Below are positions 35,131-44,186 of a stretch of DNA of 64,000 nt, piece after piece. Source of the DNA: Manganibacter manganicus. Lineage in GTDB: Bacteria; Pseudomonadota; Alphaproteobacteria; Rhizobiales; Rhizobiaceae. A program made the translations under genes and the position numbers. Location: assembly GCF_002075885.1 (NCBI RefSeq), contig NZ_MDET01000011.1:1-64000 (forward strand), written 5' to 3'. Under the pieces are notes generated by a model, which was not told the origin of the DNA, made no database searches, and worked only from the letters and a program-made list of their open reading frames with translations. Positions within the stretch are counted from its first letter, which is position 1; every line of letters starts with the position of its first letter.

Positions 35131-35166
35131 TCCAGTGGCACCGGCTTGCCACCAGGTGCCACTGGA
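35131..35166. repeat. Perfect 12-bp inverted repeat between the two hsp20 genes
   Basis: TCCAGTGGCACC, a 12-base loop, GGTGCCACTGGA. No T-run follows, so it is not a standard intrinsic terminator; it may act as an mRNA processing or stability hairpin, separating expression of the two hsp20 genes. Confidence 0.6.
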
Positions 35167-35192
35167 GGTCACTTTCAAGAGGAGTGAAGACG

Positions 35193-35699
35193 ATGAGCGT
35201 ACGTGATCTCATCCCCTGGAGCAGGGAGCGCAGCCAGGTTCCGAGCCTCTTCCGCGAGGACGATCGGGATCCGTTCCTGTCCCTACATCGTGAAGTGAAC
35301 CGTCTCTTTGACGATGCCTTCCGCGGGTTCGGTGACGGATTGCCCTCGCTTGCCCGGTTCTCGTCAAACGGGGCACGCTGGCCGAACGTGGAAATCTCCG
35401 ATGGCGAAAAGGAGATCATGGTGACCGCTGAGGTGCCCGGCCTGGGGGAAAAGGATATCGAAGTTCTGCTCGAAGACGGCACCCTGACGCTGAAGGGCGA
35501 GAAGCGTTCCGAGACCGAGGACAAGGATCGTCAGTTTTCCGAGCGGTTCTACGGCCGCTTCGAGCGCCGCATCCCGCTCGGTTACGAGGTCGATGAGGAC
35601 AAGATCGATGCGCGTTTCCGGAACGGCGTGCTGACCGTGACCCTGCCCAAGACCGAGAAGGCTCAATCCCAGGCTAAACGCATCGCCATCAAGAGCTGA
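35193..35699 (+). CDS. Small heat shock protein Hsp20
   Basis: A 168-residue Hsp20 from the ATG at 35193 (AGAGGAG nine bases upstream). It starts MSVRDLIPWSRERSQVPSLF and has LHREVNRLFDDAFRGFG, then the alpha-crystallin domain (WPNVEISDGEKEIMVTAEVP, GLGEKDIEVLLEDGTLTLKG, FYGRFERRIPLGYEVDEDK, FRNGVLTVTLPK). It is a different subclass from its neighbour. It likely forms mixed or separate oligomers with it in the heat-shock response. Confidence 0.93.
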   Translation: MSVRDLIPWSRERSQVPSLFREDDRDPFLSLHREVNRLFDDAFRGFGDGLPSLARFSSNGARWPNVEISDGEKEIMVTAEVPGLGEKDIEVLLEDGTLTLKGEKRSETEDKDRQFSERFYGRFERRIPLGYEVDEDKIDARFRNGVLTVTLPKTEKAQSQAKRIAIKS

Positions 35700-35845
35700 T
35701 GCATGGCAGAGCGGGAGGTCGGCTGGTGCCGCCTCCCGGCTGTTGAAACGTTGTGCCAACCCCGTAAGCCTCTGTACATGCGCTCCTAGATCAAAAAGCA
35801 GACCGTTGCCTTGGAGCCGAAGGCCACCCGAGCCACGCGTTCGCG

Positions 35846-36707
35846 ATGACGCCCGCATATGCGTCCTTGTCGCCGCAGCTCAGCGCCCTGCAGGCGATCC
35901 AGATGCTTCGTCACGAAGCGCCTAACAAGGAGACTATATATCAGGCTTACGTGGTCGATGCCGATCGCCACCTGGTCGGCTCGGTCAGGCTCCAGGATCT
36001 CATCACTGCGCCCGCCGGCGTCAAGGTTGCCGACCTCATGGAGCGCAACACCCACGCAATCCGGGTGGATGATGACGTCGAGGATGCCGCGCAAGATCGC
36101 CCGTTATGACCTGATCGCGCTGCCGGTCATCGACGCGCAGGATCGGCTGGTCGGCATCATTACCCATGACGACGCGTTGGACGTGATGGAAGCGGAGGCG
36201 ACCGAGGATTTCCAGCGGCTGGGACCCGTCACCAATCTGGACTCCAGCGTGGCAAACGCAACGGTTCTCATGCTGTACAGGGCCCGGGTCGCCTGGCTGA
36301 TGCTGATGTTCTTCCTGCCAATTCTGATCGCGTCTGGAGGCAATGCGGGATCGCAGTCCGCTACCCTGATGGTGCGGGCGCTGGCCACCGGCGATATCCG
36401 AATCTCCGACTGGGGCCGCGTCCTTGGTCGCGAACTGCTGGTTGCCATCCTTCTCGGTCTCAGCATGGCGGCTGCAATTGCTGTCATCGGGGCGTTTCGC
36501 GGCGGCCGCGACATCGCCGTCGTGATCGCCTTGTCGATGGTCATAATCGTCATCGTGGGGAGCATGATCGGCATGCTGCTCCCCTTCATCCTCAGCCGCT
36601 TTCGGATGGATCCGGCAACAGCCAGTACGCCGCTTGTGACTTCCATCGCGGACGCCACCGGGGTCTGATCTATTTTTCGATCGCAAAAGCAATCTTGTCG
36701 CTGCCCT
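35846..36707 (+). pseudogene. mgtE: mgtE magnesium transporter, truncated and frameshifted
   Basis: The CBS domains (MTPAYASLSPQLSALQAIQM; YVVDADRHLVGSVRLQDLIT) begin at 35846, so the N-terminal MgtE regulatory domain is absent. Near 36085-36095 the frame shifts, after which ARYDLIALPVIDAQDRLVGI and the membrane part (LPILIASGGNAGSQSATLMV; GRELLVAILLGLSMAAAIAV) follow. At 36658-36666 a second one-base loss interrupts TGVLIYFSIAKAIL. With two frameshifts and a missing 5' end it cannot make a transporter. Confidence 0.8.
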
Positions 36708-36883
36708 GAGCAGAAACATGGGGCGCTTGGTCGCAACAAGATGCTTTCCGCGCGCGCAACATCTATGTTGGCACCACACAATCGAAGCGATCATGGAACG
36801 GTTGGGCCATATGCTTCGAAAAGAACTCTCCGATGAACAGTCTGACGGACCCGATTATCCGGCAGCCTTAGCAAGGAACCTTC

Positions 36884-37345
36884 ATGCTTTATGTAGACAT
36901 TCCCACGCGAAGTGAATTCGCAACTTTGTCCACTGCGCGCGCGGATGCCTGCGTTTCGATTTATCTCAAGACAACGCCCGTCACACAGGACGTTGCATCA
37001 TCCCGGATCGAGTTCGGAAACCTCATGCGAGAGGCCCAGTCGCAGCTTCAGGACGCCGGCTTTGATAAACGGCGACTTGCGGCGCTGCTGGAAAGCTTGA
37101 GCGACCTGCTCGACGATGATGAGTTCTGGCGCTTTCAGGCCAACAGCTTGGCCGTATTCGCAACGCCGGACACGATCCGCGCCTACCGCCTGGCTAACGA
37201 CCTGACGTCAATGGTGCAGGTTTCCGACCGTTTTCACCTGAAGCCGCTTCTGCGCGCTGTCACCTTCCCGCACTCGGCCTTCATCCTCGCCCTTTCGGAA
37301 AACGCCGTTCGCCTATGGTCGCTCGCCGGAGTTTACGCCGGAGAC
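36884..37345 (+). pseudogene. baeRF-family protein, 3'-truncated
   Basis: The N-terminal part of a bacterial archaeo-eukaryotic release-factor-like (baeRF) protein: MLYVDIPTRSEFATLSTARA, ACVSIYLKTTPVTQDVASSR, LLDDDEFWRFQANSLAVFAT and RFHLKPLLRAVTFPHSAFIL. It reads normally up to LSENAVRLWSLAGVYAGDV at about 37345 and then runs into sequence encoding, in another frame, a DUF1971 protein. About half of the expected ~350 residues is missing, so this is one side of a deletion junction. Confidence 0.65.
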
Positions 37346-37346
37346 G

Positions 37347-37580
37347 TTGCCCGCAAAACTGCAGTCCGCGCATTCCACGAAAGCCGGCGTCTGGGCATTG
37401 CTCCACATCATTGAGGGCGAGGTTCTCTATCAGCTTGAGCCACCCCGTCAGGGGGAGCGCCGCGCGCGCGCTGGCGAGAAGATCGTCATCGAAGACGGCG
37501 TACCCCATCATGTCGCCTTCACCGAGCCAGGACGGTTCTACGTCGAGTTCTATCGCAAGCCGGACAACGGCGGCGCCTGA
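37347..37580 (+). pseudogene. DUF1971 (TehB-like) protein, 5'-truncated
   Basis: Residues LQSAHSTKAGVWALLHIIEG, EVLYQLEPP, EKIVIEDGVPHHVAFTEPGR and FYVEFYRKPD match the cupin-like DUF1971 domain associated with tellurite resistance protein TehB. The usual first ~15 residues are lost at the junction with the baeRF remnant. An ATG-like start at 37347 exists, so a short protein could still be made, but it is more likely a leftover. Confidence 0.6.
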
Positions 37581-37597
37581 AGGATCGCATCGACTAC

Positions 37598-38059
37598 TCA
37601 GCCTCGTTTTTCCACGATCCGAAGTGCCGTCATGAGCGCGACGACAACAAGCAAAAGCAGCTTTGCCGCTTCAATGCCGATATAGAAATTGTGAAGATGA
37701 GACGGCGGCGGCAGTTGCCCGGCAATGATCAGCCCAACGCGCTGATCGAGCGTCGGAAGCAGCCAGGCAGCCTCGACCACGACAAACAAGGTGGCGAGCG
37801 CACCCGCGACAAACGCTATTCCGCTCCTCGGCCGACGGGATAGCGCAACGATCAGCAGGGCTGCGAGCAACCATTCTACTTTGTTGAAGATTGCGAAGGT
37901 ATGGCGGCCGACGTCGAGCGCGACGGGCAGCGTCAGGCTTGGCGCCAGGAACTTGGCGGGTGTCGCCAGGAACGACACGCCGGCGAGCACGCCGATCCAC
38001 AGCATCGCAAGAGCCAGCACGAGAACGGCGGCAATAGGTCGCTCAGAATCCTTGACCAT
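37598..38059 (-). CDS. Four-helix integral membrane protein
   Basis: A 153-residue protein from the ATG at 38059. Four hydrophobic segments are visible (AAVLVLALAMLWIGVLAGVS; VEWLLAALLIVALS; SGIAFVAGALATLFVVVEAA; IEAAKLLLLVVVALMTAL), with a conserved-looking loop KFLAPSLTLPVALDVGRHTF. It resembles small DUF4149-like membrane proteins, but I am not certain of the family. It diverges from the small gene at 38133. Confidence 0.65.
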   Translation of the reverse strand: MVKDSERPIAAVLVLALAMLWIGVLAGVSFLATPAKFLAPSLTLPVALDVGRHTFAIFNKVEWLLAALLIVALSRRPRSGIAFVAGALATLFVVVEAAWLLPTLDQRVGLIIAGQLPPPSHLHNFYIGIEAAKLLLLVVVALMTALRIVEKRG

Positions 38060-38132
38060 TGCAACCCTCAAGGTAGGAGAATAACATATAGACAGAATAT
38101 ATCTTTTGACGGATGTGGCAAGGAGACGTGTC

Positions 38133-38327
38133 ATGGTCAGGCATAAGGAGGCCCGGCCTCGTGCACAAGCCGAGGTCGGCGAAGCTGCAGCGATCACCGA
38201 GCAGGACCTCGAATGGGATGCCGTGGCACAGGCGTCGTGGGAGTCCTTCCCGGCCAGCGATCCTCCCGGCTGGATCGGTTCGCCGCCCCACGGCGACCGA
38301 CCCGCTGCGAGACCGAAACGCCAGTAG
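38133..38327 (+). CDS. Small conserved protein with SFPASDPPGW motif
   Basis: A 64-residue protein (ATG 38133, AGGAGA upstream). Its C-terminal motif WESFPASDPPGW is common in very short alphaproteobacterial proteins, often annotated as hypothetical. It is followed seven bases later by the DUF6522 gene. Confidence 0.6.
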   Translation: MVRHKEARPRAQAEVGEAAAITEQDLEWDAVAQASWESFPASDPPGWIGSPPHGDRPAARPKRQ

Positions 38328-38334
38328 GTATGCC

Positions 38335-38622
38335 ATGCGGATCGAGATCGCGGAGGGCGATATTGTAATCGATGCGGAAGAACTGGCGCCGTTGTTGAAT
38401 GTCGCGGCCAACGACCTGCCGGAGTTGATGCGCACGAAGGCGGTCACCAGCATCTGCGAACGCGGCGTCGATGACCATGAGGGACACTATCGCCTGAGTT
38501 TCTTTTACCGCAATCGCAGGCTCCGCCTCAGCGTCGATCCGAGCGGACAGGTTACGCGACGCATGACTGTCGATTTTGGCGAGCGGGCCTTGCCACATCA
38601 ACTTCGCCGACCCGGTCCGTGA
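38335..38622 (+). CDS. DUF6522 family protein
   Basis: A 95-residue protein (MRIEIAEGDIVIDAEELAPL, then LNVAANDLPELMRTKAVTSI, CERGVDDHEGHYRLSFFYRN, RRLRLSVDPSGQV). The pattern matches small DUF6522 proteins seen next to copper- or denitrification-linked genes in rhizobia. Function unknown. It is followed by the CopD-like membrane gene on the same strand. Confidence 0.7.
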   Translation: MRIEIAEGDIVIDAEELAPLLNVAANDLPELMRTKAVTSICERGVDDHEGHYRLSFFYRNRRLRLSVDPSGQVTRRMTVDFGERALPHQLRRPGP

Positions 38623-38688
38623 TGCCATGACACGACCGGATCACCGCAATTTTCGAATTGCCGTCGGGAAACGTTGGGGCCGCCGATC

Positions 38689-39129
38689 GTGAGCCACTTC
38701 GTTCTCGTCACGCTGCATCTGTTTGCCGCCATCATGTTCGTCGGCACCGTCTTCTTCGAGGTTCTCATCCTTGAGGCCATACGCAAGCCGGTGGGACGCG
38801 ACGCCATGCGTACGGTGGAGGCCGCGATCGGCCGGCGTGCCCGCCACGTGATGCCCTTCGTTATGGCAATCCTCTACGGTGCAGGTATCGCCATGGCCTG
38901 GCAGTATCGCGACGAGCTTGCGCACCCGTTCGAAAGCAGCTTCGCGACGTTGCTGGCGATCAAGATCGTCCTTGCACTCAGCGTCCTGGCGCATTTCATC
39001 ACCGCAATAACGCTGAGCGCCCGCGGCAAGCTCAGGTCCCGGCACTTCAAGCTCATCCATCTGAGCGTGTTCTGCCATGTGGTTCTGATCGTGTTCCTGG
39101 CAAAGGCGATGTTCTACATCACCTGGTGA
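38689..39129 (+). CDS. CopD-like copper resistance membrane protein
   Basis: A 146-residue protein from the GTG at 38689; a TTG at 38674 is also possible. Four membrane helices are evident (LVTLHLFAAIMFVGTVFFEV; MPFVMAILYGAGIAMAW; LLAIKIVLALSVLAHFITAI; LSVFCHVVLIVFLAKAMFYI). His residues in HLFAA, HFITA and IHLSVFCHV would suit heme or metal binding, as in the CopD-like family. It follows the DUF6522 gene and is probably co-transcribed with it. Confidence 0.75.
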   Translation: MSHFVLVTLHLFAAIMFVGTVFFEVLILEAIRKPVGRDAMRTVEAAIGRRARHVMPFVMAILYGAGIAMAWQYRDELAHPFESSFATLLAIKIVLALSVLAHFITAITLSARGKLRSRHFKLIHLSVFCHVVLIVFLAKAMFYITW

Positions 39130-39364
39130 TGCCTTGGACGACTGCGATGCAATCTCGGCCATAGCCACAGGATCGAAATACTGGGATACGCACCGTATTC
39201 TCTCACAGCCACCAATATCATGAGAACCGTAAACACGCAGGGAATCCTGTGCCTGGGCTGCAATTCCGAACCAACGGGATCGCGGCTTCAGAAAGCGACG
39301 CAAACGCGCATCCAAACAAAAACCACCATATGTATTGACATCCGCGGGTATCAGCATACTAGAT

Positions 39365-39556
39365 GTGGTAGTCATGGTTCTCCTGAGTCTAGTGGGCTCA
39401 GGGGCTAAGAGGGAAGCCGGTGCCCCGATGTCGGGAATTCCGGCGCTGCCCCCGCAACTGTAAGCAGCGAGCTGCTGTCCGCAAAACGCCACTGGTTTCG
39501 ATGCACCGGGAAGGTTGGACAGCGACGACGACCTGCGAGCCAGGAGACCTGCCGTG
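39365..39556 (+). ncRNA. Cobalamin (B12) riboswitch upstream of nrdAB
   Basis: The AdoCbl aptamer core is clear: GAGGGAAGCCGGTGCC (39409 on), GCTGCCCCCGCAACTGTAAG (the B12 box region), GCCACTGG, GGGAAGG and CGAGCCAGGAGACCTGCC ending at 39553. It lies 120 bases before nrdA. B12 binding should repress translation or transcription of the reductase. The rest of 39130-39364 has no feature I recognise. Confidence 0.93.
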
Positions 39557-39675
39557 ATGCATGAACCAACCTCGGGCGGGGTGTCCCGGTGGTGCGTGTT
39601 CTGTTCGACGCGGCATCATTGCCCGGCGGCCGGCACGTTCCCCCTAATCCCCGTCCACAGCGTCACGGGGACAAG

Positions 39676-42570
39676 ATGCCGGCAACAACTGAAACACATT
39701 CAAACGGAACCGCGCAGGTTCCCTTCATCGAACTCGAGCCATCGCCTGTTCCGACAGAGCCCGGCTATCGGCTGATCCGGCGCAATGGCTCGGTCACGTT
39801 ATTCGATCCGACGAAGATCACGGTCGCACTGACCAAGGCGTTTCTCGCGGTGGAAGGCTCGACAGCCGCCGGCTCGCGGCGCGTGCACGACGTAGTCCAG
39901 GATCTGACCGATCAGGTCGTTTCCGCGCTCACCCGACGCGTTGGCGAGGGTCGCACGTTTCATATCGAGGATGTGCAGGACCAGGTCGAACTCGCTCTAA
40001 TGCGCAGCGAGCACCATAAGATCGCGCGTGCCTATGTGCTTTACCGCGAGGAGCGCGCTAAAGAGCGGGCCGCAGACAAGGCCGCGACGACGAAAGATGC
40101 GCCCCCACCGTTGCACATGAAAGCCGAGGACGGTTCGCTCGTTCCGCTGGATGAGGTGCGACTGGCGACGATTGTCGAGGAAGCCTGTGTCCGGCTGGAT
40201 GCTGTGTCGGCCGCGCCGATCCTCACCGAGGCCAAGCGCAACCTCTATGACGGGCTTTCCCTGGACGAGCTGTCGCTGGCGCCGATCATGGCTGCCCGTA
40301 CGCTGGTGGAGCAGGAGCCCAATTACGCGTTCGTCTCCGCGCGGCTGCTGCTCGATCGACTGCGCCGGGAAGCGCTGACCTTCGTTTCCGGGCGGCCGGA
40401 GCAGGCGACGCAGGCAGAGATGGCGACGCGGTATCCCAGCTATTTTCCGGAGTTCCTGCGCGTCGGTATCGAGGCCGAACTGATCGACCCGGAGTTGAAG
40501 CGTTTCGACCTCGACAGGCTGGGCGCGGCGCTGAAGCCGGAACGCGACCTGAACTTTCAGTATCTCGGCCTCCAGACGCTTTACGACCGTTATTTCCTGC
40601 ACACCCAAGGCAAGCGGTTCGAGCTGCCGCAGGCTTTCTTCATGCGCGTCGCCATGGGTCTTGCCGTGCGCGAGATCGACCGCGAGGCTCGCGCCATCGA
40701 GTTTTACGATCTCCTGTCGTCCTTCGATTTCATGGCCTCGACACCGACGCTGTTTAATGCCGGCACGCTTCGCCCGCAGCTTTCCTCGTGCTTCCTGACG
40801 ACCGTATCCGACGATCTCGACGGCATCTTCAAGGCGGTCAAGGACAATGCGCTGCTGGCAAAGTATTCCGGAGGGCTAGGCAATGACTGGACGCCGGTGC
40901 GTGGACTCGGCGCGCATATCAAAGGCACCAACGGCGAGAGCCAAGGTGTGGTGCCGTTCCTGAAAGTCGCCAACGACACGGCCATCGCCGTCAACCAGGG
41001 CGGCAAGCGCAAGGGTGCGGTCTGCGCCTATCTTGAAACCTGGCACGTCGATATCGAGGAATTCCTCGACCTCAGGAAGAACACCGGCGACGACCGCCGC
41101 CGCACGCATGACATGAACACCGCCAACTGGGTGCCGGACCTGTTCATGCAGCGGGTGGAGGCGGACGGCGAATGGACGCTGTTTTCCCCGGACGAGGTGC
41201 CCGACCTCCACGACCTATACGGCGCGGCCTTCAAGGCCGCTTACGAGGGCTACGAGACGAAAGCTGCGAGCGGCGGGATCAAGGTGTTTCGGAAGGTGAG
41301 GGCGCTCGACCTCTGGCGCAAGATTCTCACCATGCTGTTCGAGACCGGGCACCCTTGGGTGACATTCAAGGACCCCTGCAATATCCGTTCGCCCCAAGGT
41401 CATGTCGGCGTGGTGCATTCCTCCAACCTGTGCACCGAGATCACGCTCAACACCTCGAAGGACGAAGTGGCCGTGTGCAATCTCGGCTCGGTCAATCTTC
41501 TCAACCATGTGACCGAGAACGGGCTCGACCTCGAGCGGCTGGCGAAGACCGTCGGCACGGCGATGCGGATGCTCGACAATGTCATCGACATTAATTTCTA
41601 CACCATCCCTGAGGCGCGAGCGTCGAACCTGCGGCATCGTCCGGTCGGGCTTGGCCTCATGGGCTTTCAGGATGCGCTGCAGAGGCTCGGCATTGCTTAT
41701 GCGTCGCAAGAGGCGGCGGATTTTGCCGATCGTTCGATGGAGGCGATCAGCTATCACGCGATCTCGACCTCGGTGGATCTTGCCGCCGAGCGCGGTCGCT
41801 ATCCGAGCTTCGAAGGTTCGCTGTGGTCGAGGGGTATCCTGCCGATCGACTCGATCCGCTTACTGGAAGAGGCGCGGCCCGGCGGCGAGATGGATTCATC
41901 GTCGACGCTCGACTGGGAAGTGCTGCGCAAGCGCGTCAAGAATACCGGTATGCGCAACTCCAACACCATGGCGATCGCGCCGACGGCAACGATCTCCAAT
42001 ATCTGCGGTGTGTCGCAGTCGATCGAGCCAGCCTACCAGAACCTGTTCGTCAAATCGAACATGAGCGGCGACTTCACTGTGGTGAATGCGCAGCTTGTTC
42101 ATGATCTCAAATCGCGCGGTCTCTGGGACGAAGTCATGATCTCGGATCTTAAATATTTCGACGGTTCCATCGGCCAGATCGACCGTATCCCGGATGACCT
42201 CAAGGCAGTCTATGCGACGGCGTTCGAGATCGATGCGGCATGGCTGGTCGAGGCCGCGTCGCGCCGTCAGAAATGGATCGACCAGGCGCAGTCGCTCAAC
42301 CTCTATATCGCCAATCCGAGCGGCAAGAAGCTCGACAAGCTTTATCGCCTAGCGTGGAGGAAAGGCCTGAAGACGACCTACTACCTGCGCTCGCGCTCGG
42401 CGACGCATGTCGAGAAATCAACGCTGAAGGGCACCGACGGCAAGCTGAACGCGGTGTCCTCGGTCATCGCCGCTGCCCCGGCCGCCAGCGAGCCCATCGC
42501 GGTCACTGCCGATGCCGCGTGGGGCAAGGCCTGCGCCATCGACGATCCCGAATGCGAAGCCTGCCAGTGA
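39676..42570 (+). CDS. nrdA: Class I ribonucleoside-diphosphate reductase, alpha subunit
   Basis: A 964-residue large subunit from ATG 39676. An N-terminal ATP-cone ([40 protein letters not shown]) gives allosteric control, with a second partial cone-like region after it. The catalytic barrel includes [20 protein letters not shown] (first redox Cys), [11 protein letters not shown] (thiyl-radical Cys and Glu) and [13 protein letters not shown] (second redox Cys). The C-terminal tail ends DDPECEACQ, the swinging disulphide pair. It converts ribonucleotides to deoxyribonucleotides with NrdB. Length and ATP cones resemble the NrdA partners of class Ic small subunits. Upstream lies a B12 riboswitch. 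Confidence 0.95.
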   Translation: MPATTETHSNGTAQVPFIELEPSPVPTEPGYRLIRRNGSVTLFDPTKITVALTKAFLAVEGSTAAGSRRVHDVVQDLTDQVVSALTRRVGEGRTFHIEDVQDQVELALMRSEHHKIARAYVLYREERAKERAADKAATTKDAPPPLHMKAEDGSLVPLDEVRLATIVEEACVRLDAVSAAPILTEAKRNLYDGLSLDELSLAPIMAARTLVEQEPNYAFVSARLLLDRLRREALTFVSGRPEQATQAEMATRYPSYFPEFLRVGIEAELIDPELKRFDLDRLGAALKPERDLNFQYLGLQTLYDRYFLHTQGKRFELPQAFFMRVAMGLAVREIDREARAIEFYDLLSSFDFMASTPTLFNAGTLRPQLSSCFLTTVSDDLDGIFKAVKDNALLAKYSGGLGNDWTPVRGLGAHIKGTNGESQGVVPFLKVANDTAIAVNQGGKRKGAVCAYLETWHVDIEEFLDLRKNTGDDRRRTHDMNTANWVPDLFMQRVEADGEWTLFSPDEVPDLHDLYGAAFKAAYEGYETKAASGGIKVFRKVRALDLWRKILTMLFETGHPWVTFKDPCNIRSPQGHVGVVHSSNLCTEITLNTSKDEVAVCNLGSVNLLNHVTENGLDLERLAKTVGTAMRMLDNVIDINFYTIPEARASNLRHRPVGLGLMGFQDALQRLGIAYASQEAADFADRSMEAISYHAISTSVDLAAERGRYPSFEGSLWSRGILPIDSIRLLEEARPGGEMDSSSTLDWEVLRKRVKNTGMRNSNTMAIAPTATISNICGVSQSIEPAYQNLFVKSNMSGDFTVVNAQLVHDLKSRGLWDEVMISDLKYFDGSIGQIDRIPDDLKAVYATAFEIDAAWLVEAASRRQKWIDQAQSLNLYIANPSGKKLDKLYRLAWRKGLKTTYYLRSRSATHVEKSTLKGTDGKLNAVSSVIAAAPAASEPIAVTADAAWGKACAIDDPECEACQ

Positions 42571-42595
42571 GCAGCGAAGAAAAGGAGACAGAAAA

Positions 42596-43723
42596 ATGCT
42601 CGACTGGTCCGAACCGAAAACCAATCCCGCAGTCGCCGTCAACGCGGCGATGGCGGCAACGACGAACGCCGATGCCGCTGGCCTGGGCGCAATCGACCGG
42701 GGCGCGGCACGCGTTTCCGTTGACGACAAGCGCATGATCAATGCCCGCTCCGACGTGAACCAGCTCCTGCCATTGAAGTATCGGTGGGCCTGGGAAAAAT
42801 ACCTGTCCGGCTGTAACAACCACTGGATGCCGACCGAGGTTTCCATGCAGGCCGATATCGCGCTGTGGAAGTCGAAGGATGGGCTGACCGAGGACGAACG
42901 ACGCATGCTCAAGCGCAATCTCGGTTTCTTCGCCGCCTCGGAATCGCTGGTGGCGAACAACATCGTGCTCGCAATCTACCGTCACCTCACCAACCCGGAA
43001 TGCCGCCAGTATCTCCTGCGGCAATCCTTCGAGGAGGCCGTTCACACGCATACCTTCCAGTATATTGTGGAAAGTCTCGGCCTCGATGAGGGCGAGTTGT
43101 TCAACATGTATCGCGAGGTGCCCTCGATCACCGACAAGGCGGCGTGGGCGCTGAAGCACACGCAACACCTGGACGACCCGGACTTCAAGACCGGCACGCC
43201 AGAAGCCGATCAGGCGTTCCTGCGCGACCTCGTCGCCTTCTATGTGATCTTCGAAGGCATGTGGTTCTACACCGGCTTCGCCCAGATCCTGTCGCTCGGC
43301 CGGCGCAACAAGATGGTCGGCATCGCCGAGCAGTATCAATACATCCTGCGAGACGAGTCGATCCATCTCAATTTCGGCATCGACGTCATCAACCAGATCA
43401 AGTTCGAGAACCCGCATCTGTGGACGAAGGCGTTCCAGGACGAGGTGCGCGGCATGATCGCCGACGCCGCCGAACTCGAGGCCGCCTACGGCCGGGACAC
43501 GATGCCGCGCGGTTTTCTTGGTCTCAATGCGGCGCTGTGCGAAACCTACATGCACTTCATCGCCAATCGTCGCTGCGCGCAACTCGGGTTGGCCTCGGGG
43601 TTCGCCGAAGTCGAAAACCCGTTCCCGTGGATGAGCGAGGCGATGGACCTGAAGAAGGAGAAGAACTTTTTCGAGACCCGGGTCATCGAATACCAGAACG
43701 GCGGAGCGCTCTTATGGCACTGA
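42596..43723 (+). CDS. nrdB: Class Ic ribonucleotide reductase, beta subunit (Phe in place of radical Tyr)
   Basis: A 375-residue R2 protein (ATG 42596, AAAAGGAG upstream), 25 bases after nrdA. Metal ligands are [12 protein letters not shown] (Glu where class Ia has Asp), [10 protein letters not shown] (Glu and His), EGMWFY (Glu) and [10 protein letters not shown] (Glu, His). The residue at the radical-Tyr position, the last of EEAVHTHTF, is Phe. Phe there with Glu as first ligand is the signature of class Ic R2 (Chlamydia trachomatis type), which uses a Mn/Fe cofactor instead of a tyrosyl radical. The C-terminus [17 protein letters not shown] also matches that subclass. Confidence 0.93.
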   Translation: MLDWSEPKTNPAVAVNAAMAATTNADAAGLGAIDRGAARVSVDDKRMINARSDVNQLLPLKYRWAWEKYLSGCNNHWMPTEVSMQADIALWKSKDGLTEDERRMLKRNLGFFAASESLVANNIVLAIYRHLTNPECRQYLLRQSFEEAVHTHTFQYIVESLGLDEGELFNMYREVPSITDKAAWALKHTQHLDDPDFKTGTPEADQAFLRDLVAFYVIFEGMWFYTGFAQILSLGRRNKMVGIAEQYQYILRDESIHLNFGIDVINQIKFENPHLWTKAFQDEVRGMIADAAELEAAYGRDTMPRGFLGLNAALCETYMHFIANRRCAQLGLASGFAEVENPFPWMSEAMDLKKEKNFFETRVIEYQNGGALLWH

Positions 43724-44016
43724 GGGTCGAACCGCACGTCGCAGGCCACAAGTCCGCAGGCCTGCCGCAGCCGGAGGAGGTGTTCCTGTCTTGGCTGATG
43801 GCGCAGCCCGAAGGCGCCGACCTCGCCGCAGCGGTCGATGTCGAGATTGGCCGCCTCGGCAGATATGCCGGGCGACATCCGGGTCCGCTGAAGCTGGCCG
43901 AGCTGTTCCGGAATTTCCGACATTGTCTGGACGCGAAACCCCGCCGCTCCTTCGCCACGGCAGGGCGCGTGCCGGGGACGTCTTGTGCGCAAAGCTCTCC
44001 ATGCCGGCGGCGTTGA
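43714..44016 (+). CDS. Small protein overlapping the nrdB end
   Basis: A 100-residue protein whose ATG lies inside the last codons of nrdB (10-base overlap), implying translational coupling. It begins [20 protein letters not shown] and contains [20 protein letters not shown] and [20 protein letters not shown]; the tail after that is low in similarity to anything I know. A role with the reductase is only suggested by position. Confidence 0.5.
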   Translation: MALRVEPHVAGHKSAGLPQPEEVFLSWLMAQPEGADLAAAVDVEIGRLGRYAGRHPGPLKLAELFRNFRHCLDAKPRRSFATAGRVPGTSCAQSSPCRRR

Positions 44017-44036
44017 ACCGCCGAGCCTGCCGCGCC

Positions 44037-44186
44037 ATGACTCGCGTCATGAATATGGCCGCGATACATGACGGTTCCGCCAGCCTGCGACTGGGCTGCT
44101 GGGTGGTCCTCGCCGCCGTCCTCAGCGTGGTGTTCAGCTTCGCGCTTCTCCGCGAACAGGCAAGGCGATCCTGGGAAATTCTCTAA
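44037..44186 (+). CDS. Possible small membrane protein
   Basis: A 49-residue frame with one hydrophobic segment (LGCWVVLAAVLSVVFSFALL). It follows the 43714 gene and ends four bases inside the convergent mesD. No clear ribosome site, and the family is unknown, so it may be spurious. Confidence 0.25.
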   Translation: MTRVMNMAAIHDGSASLRLGCWVVLAAVLSVVFSFALLREQARRSWEIL

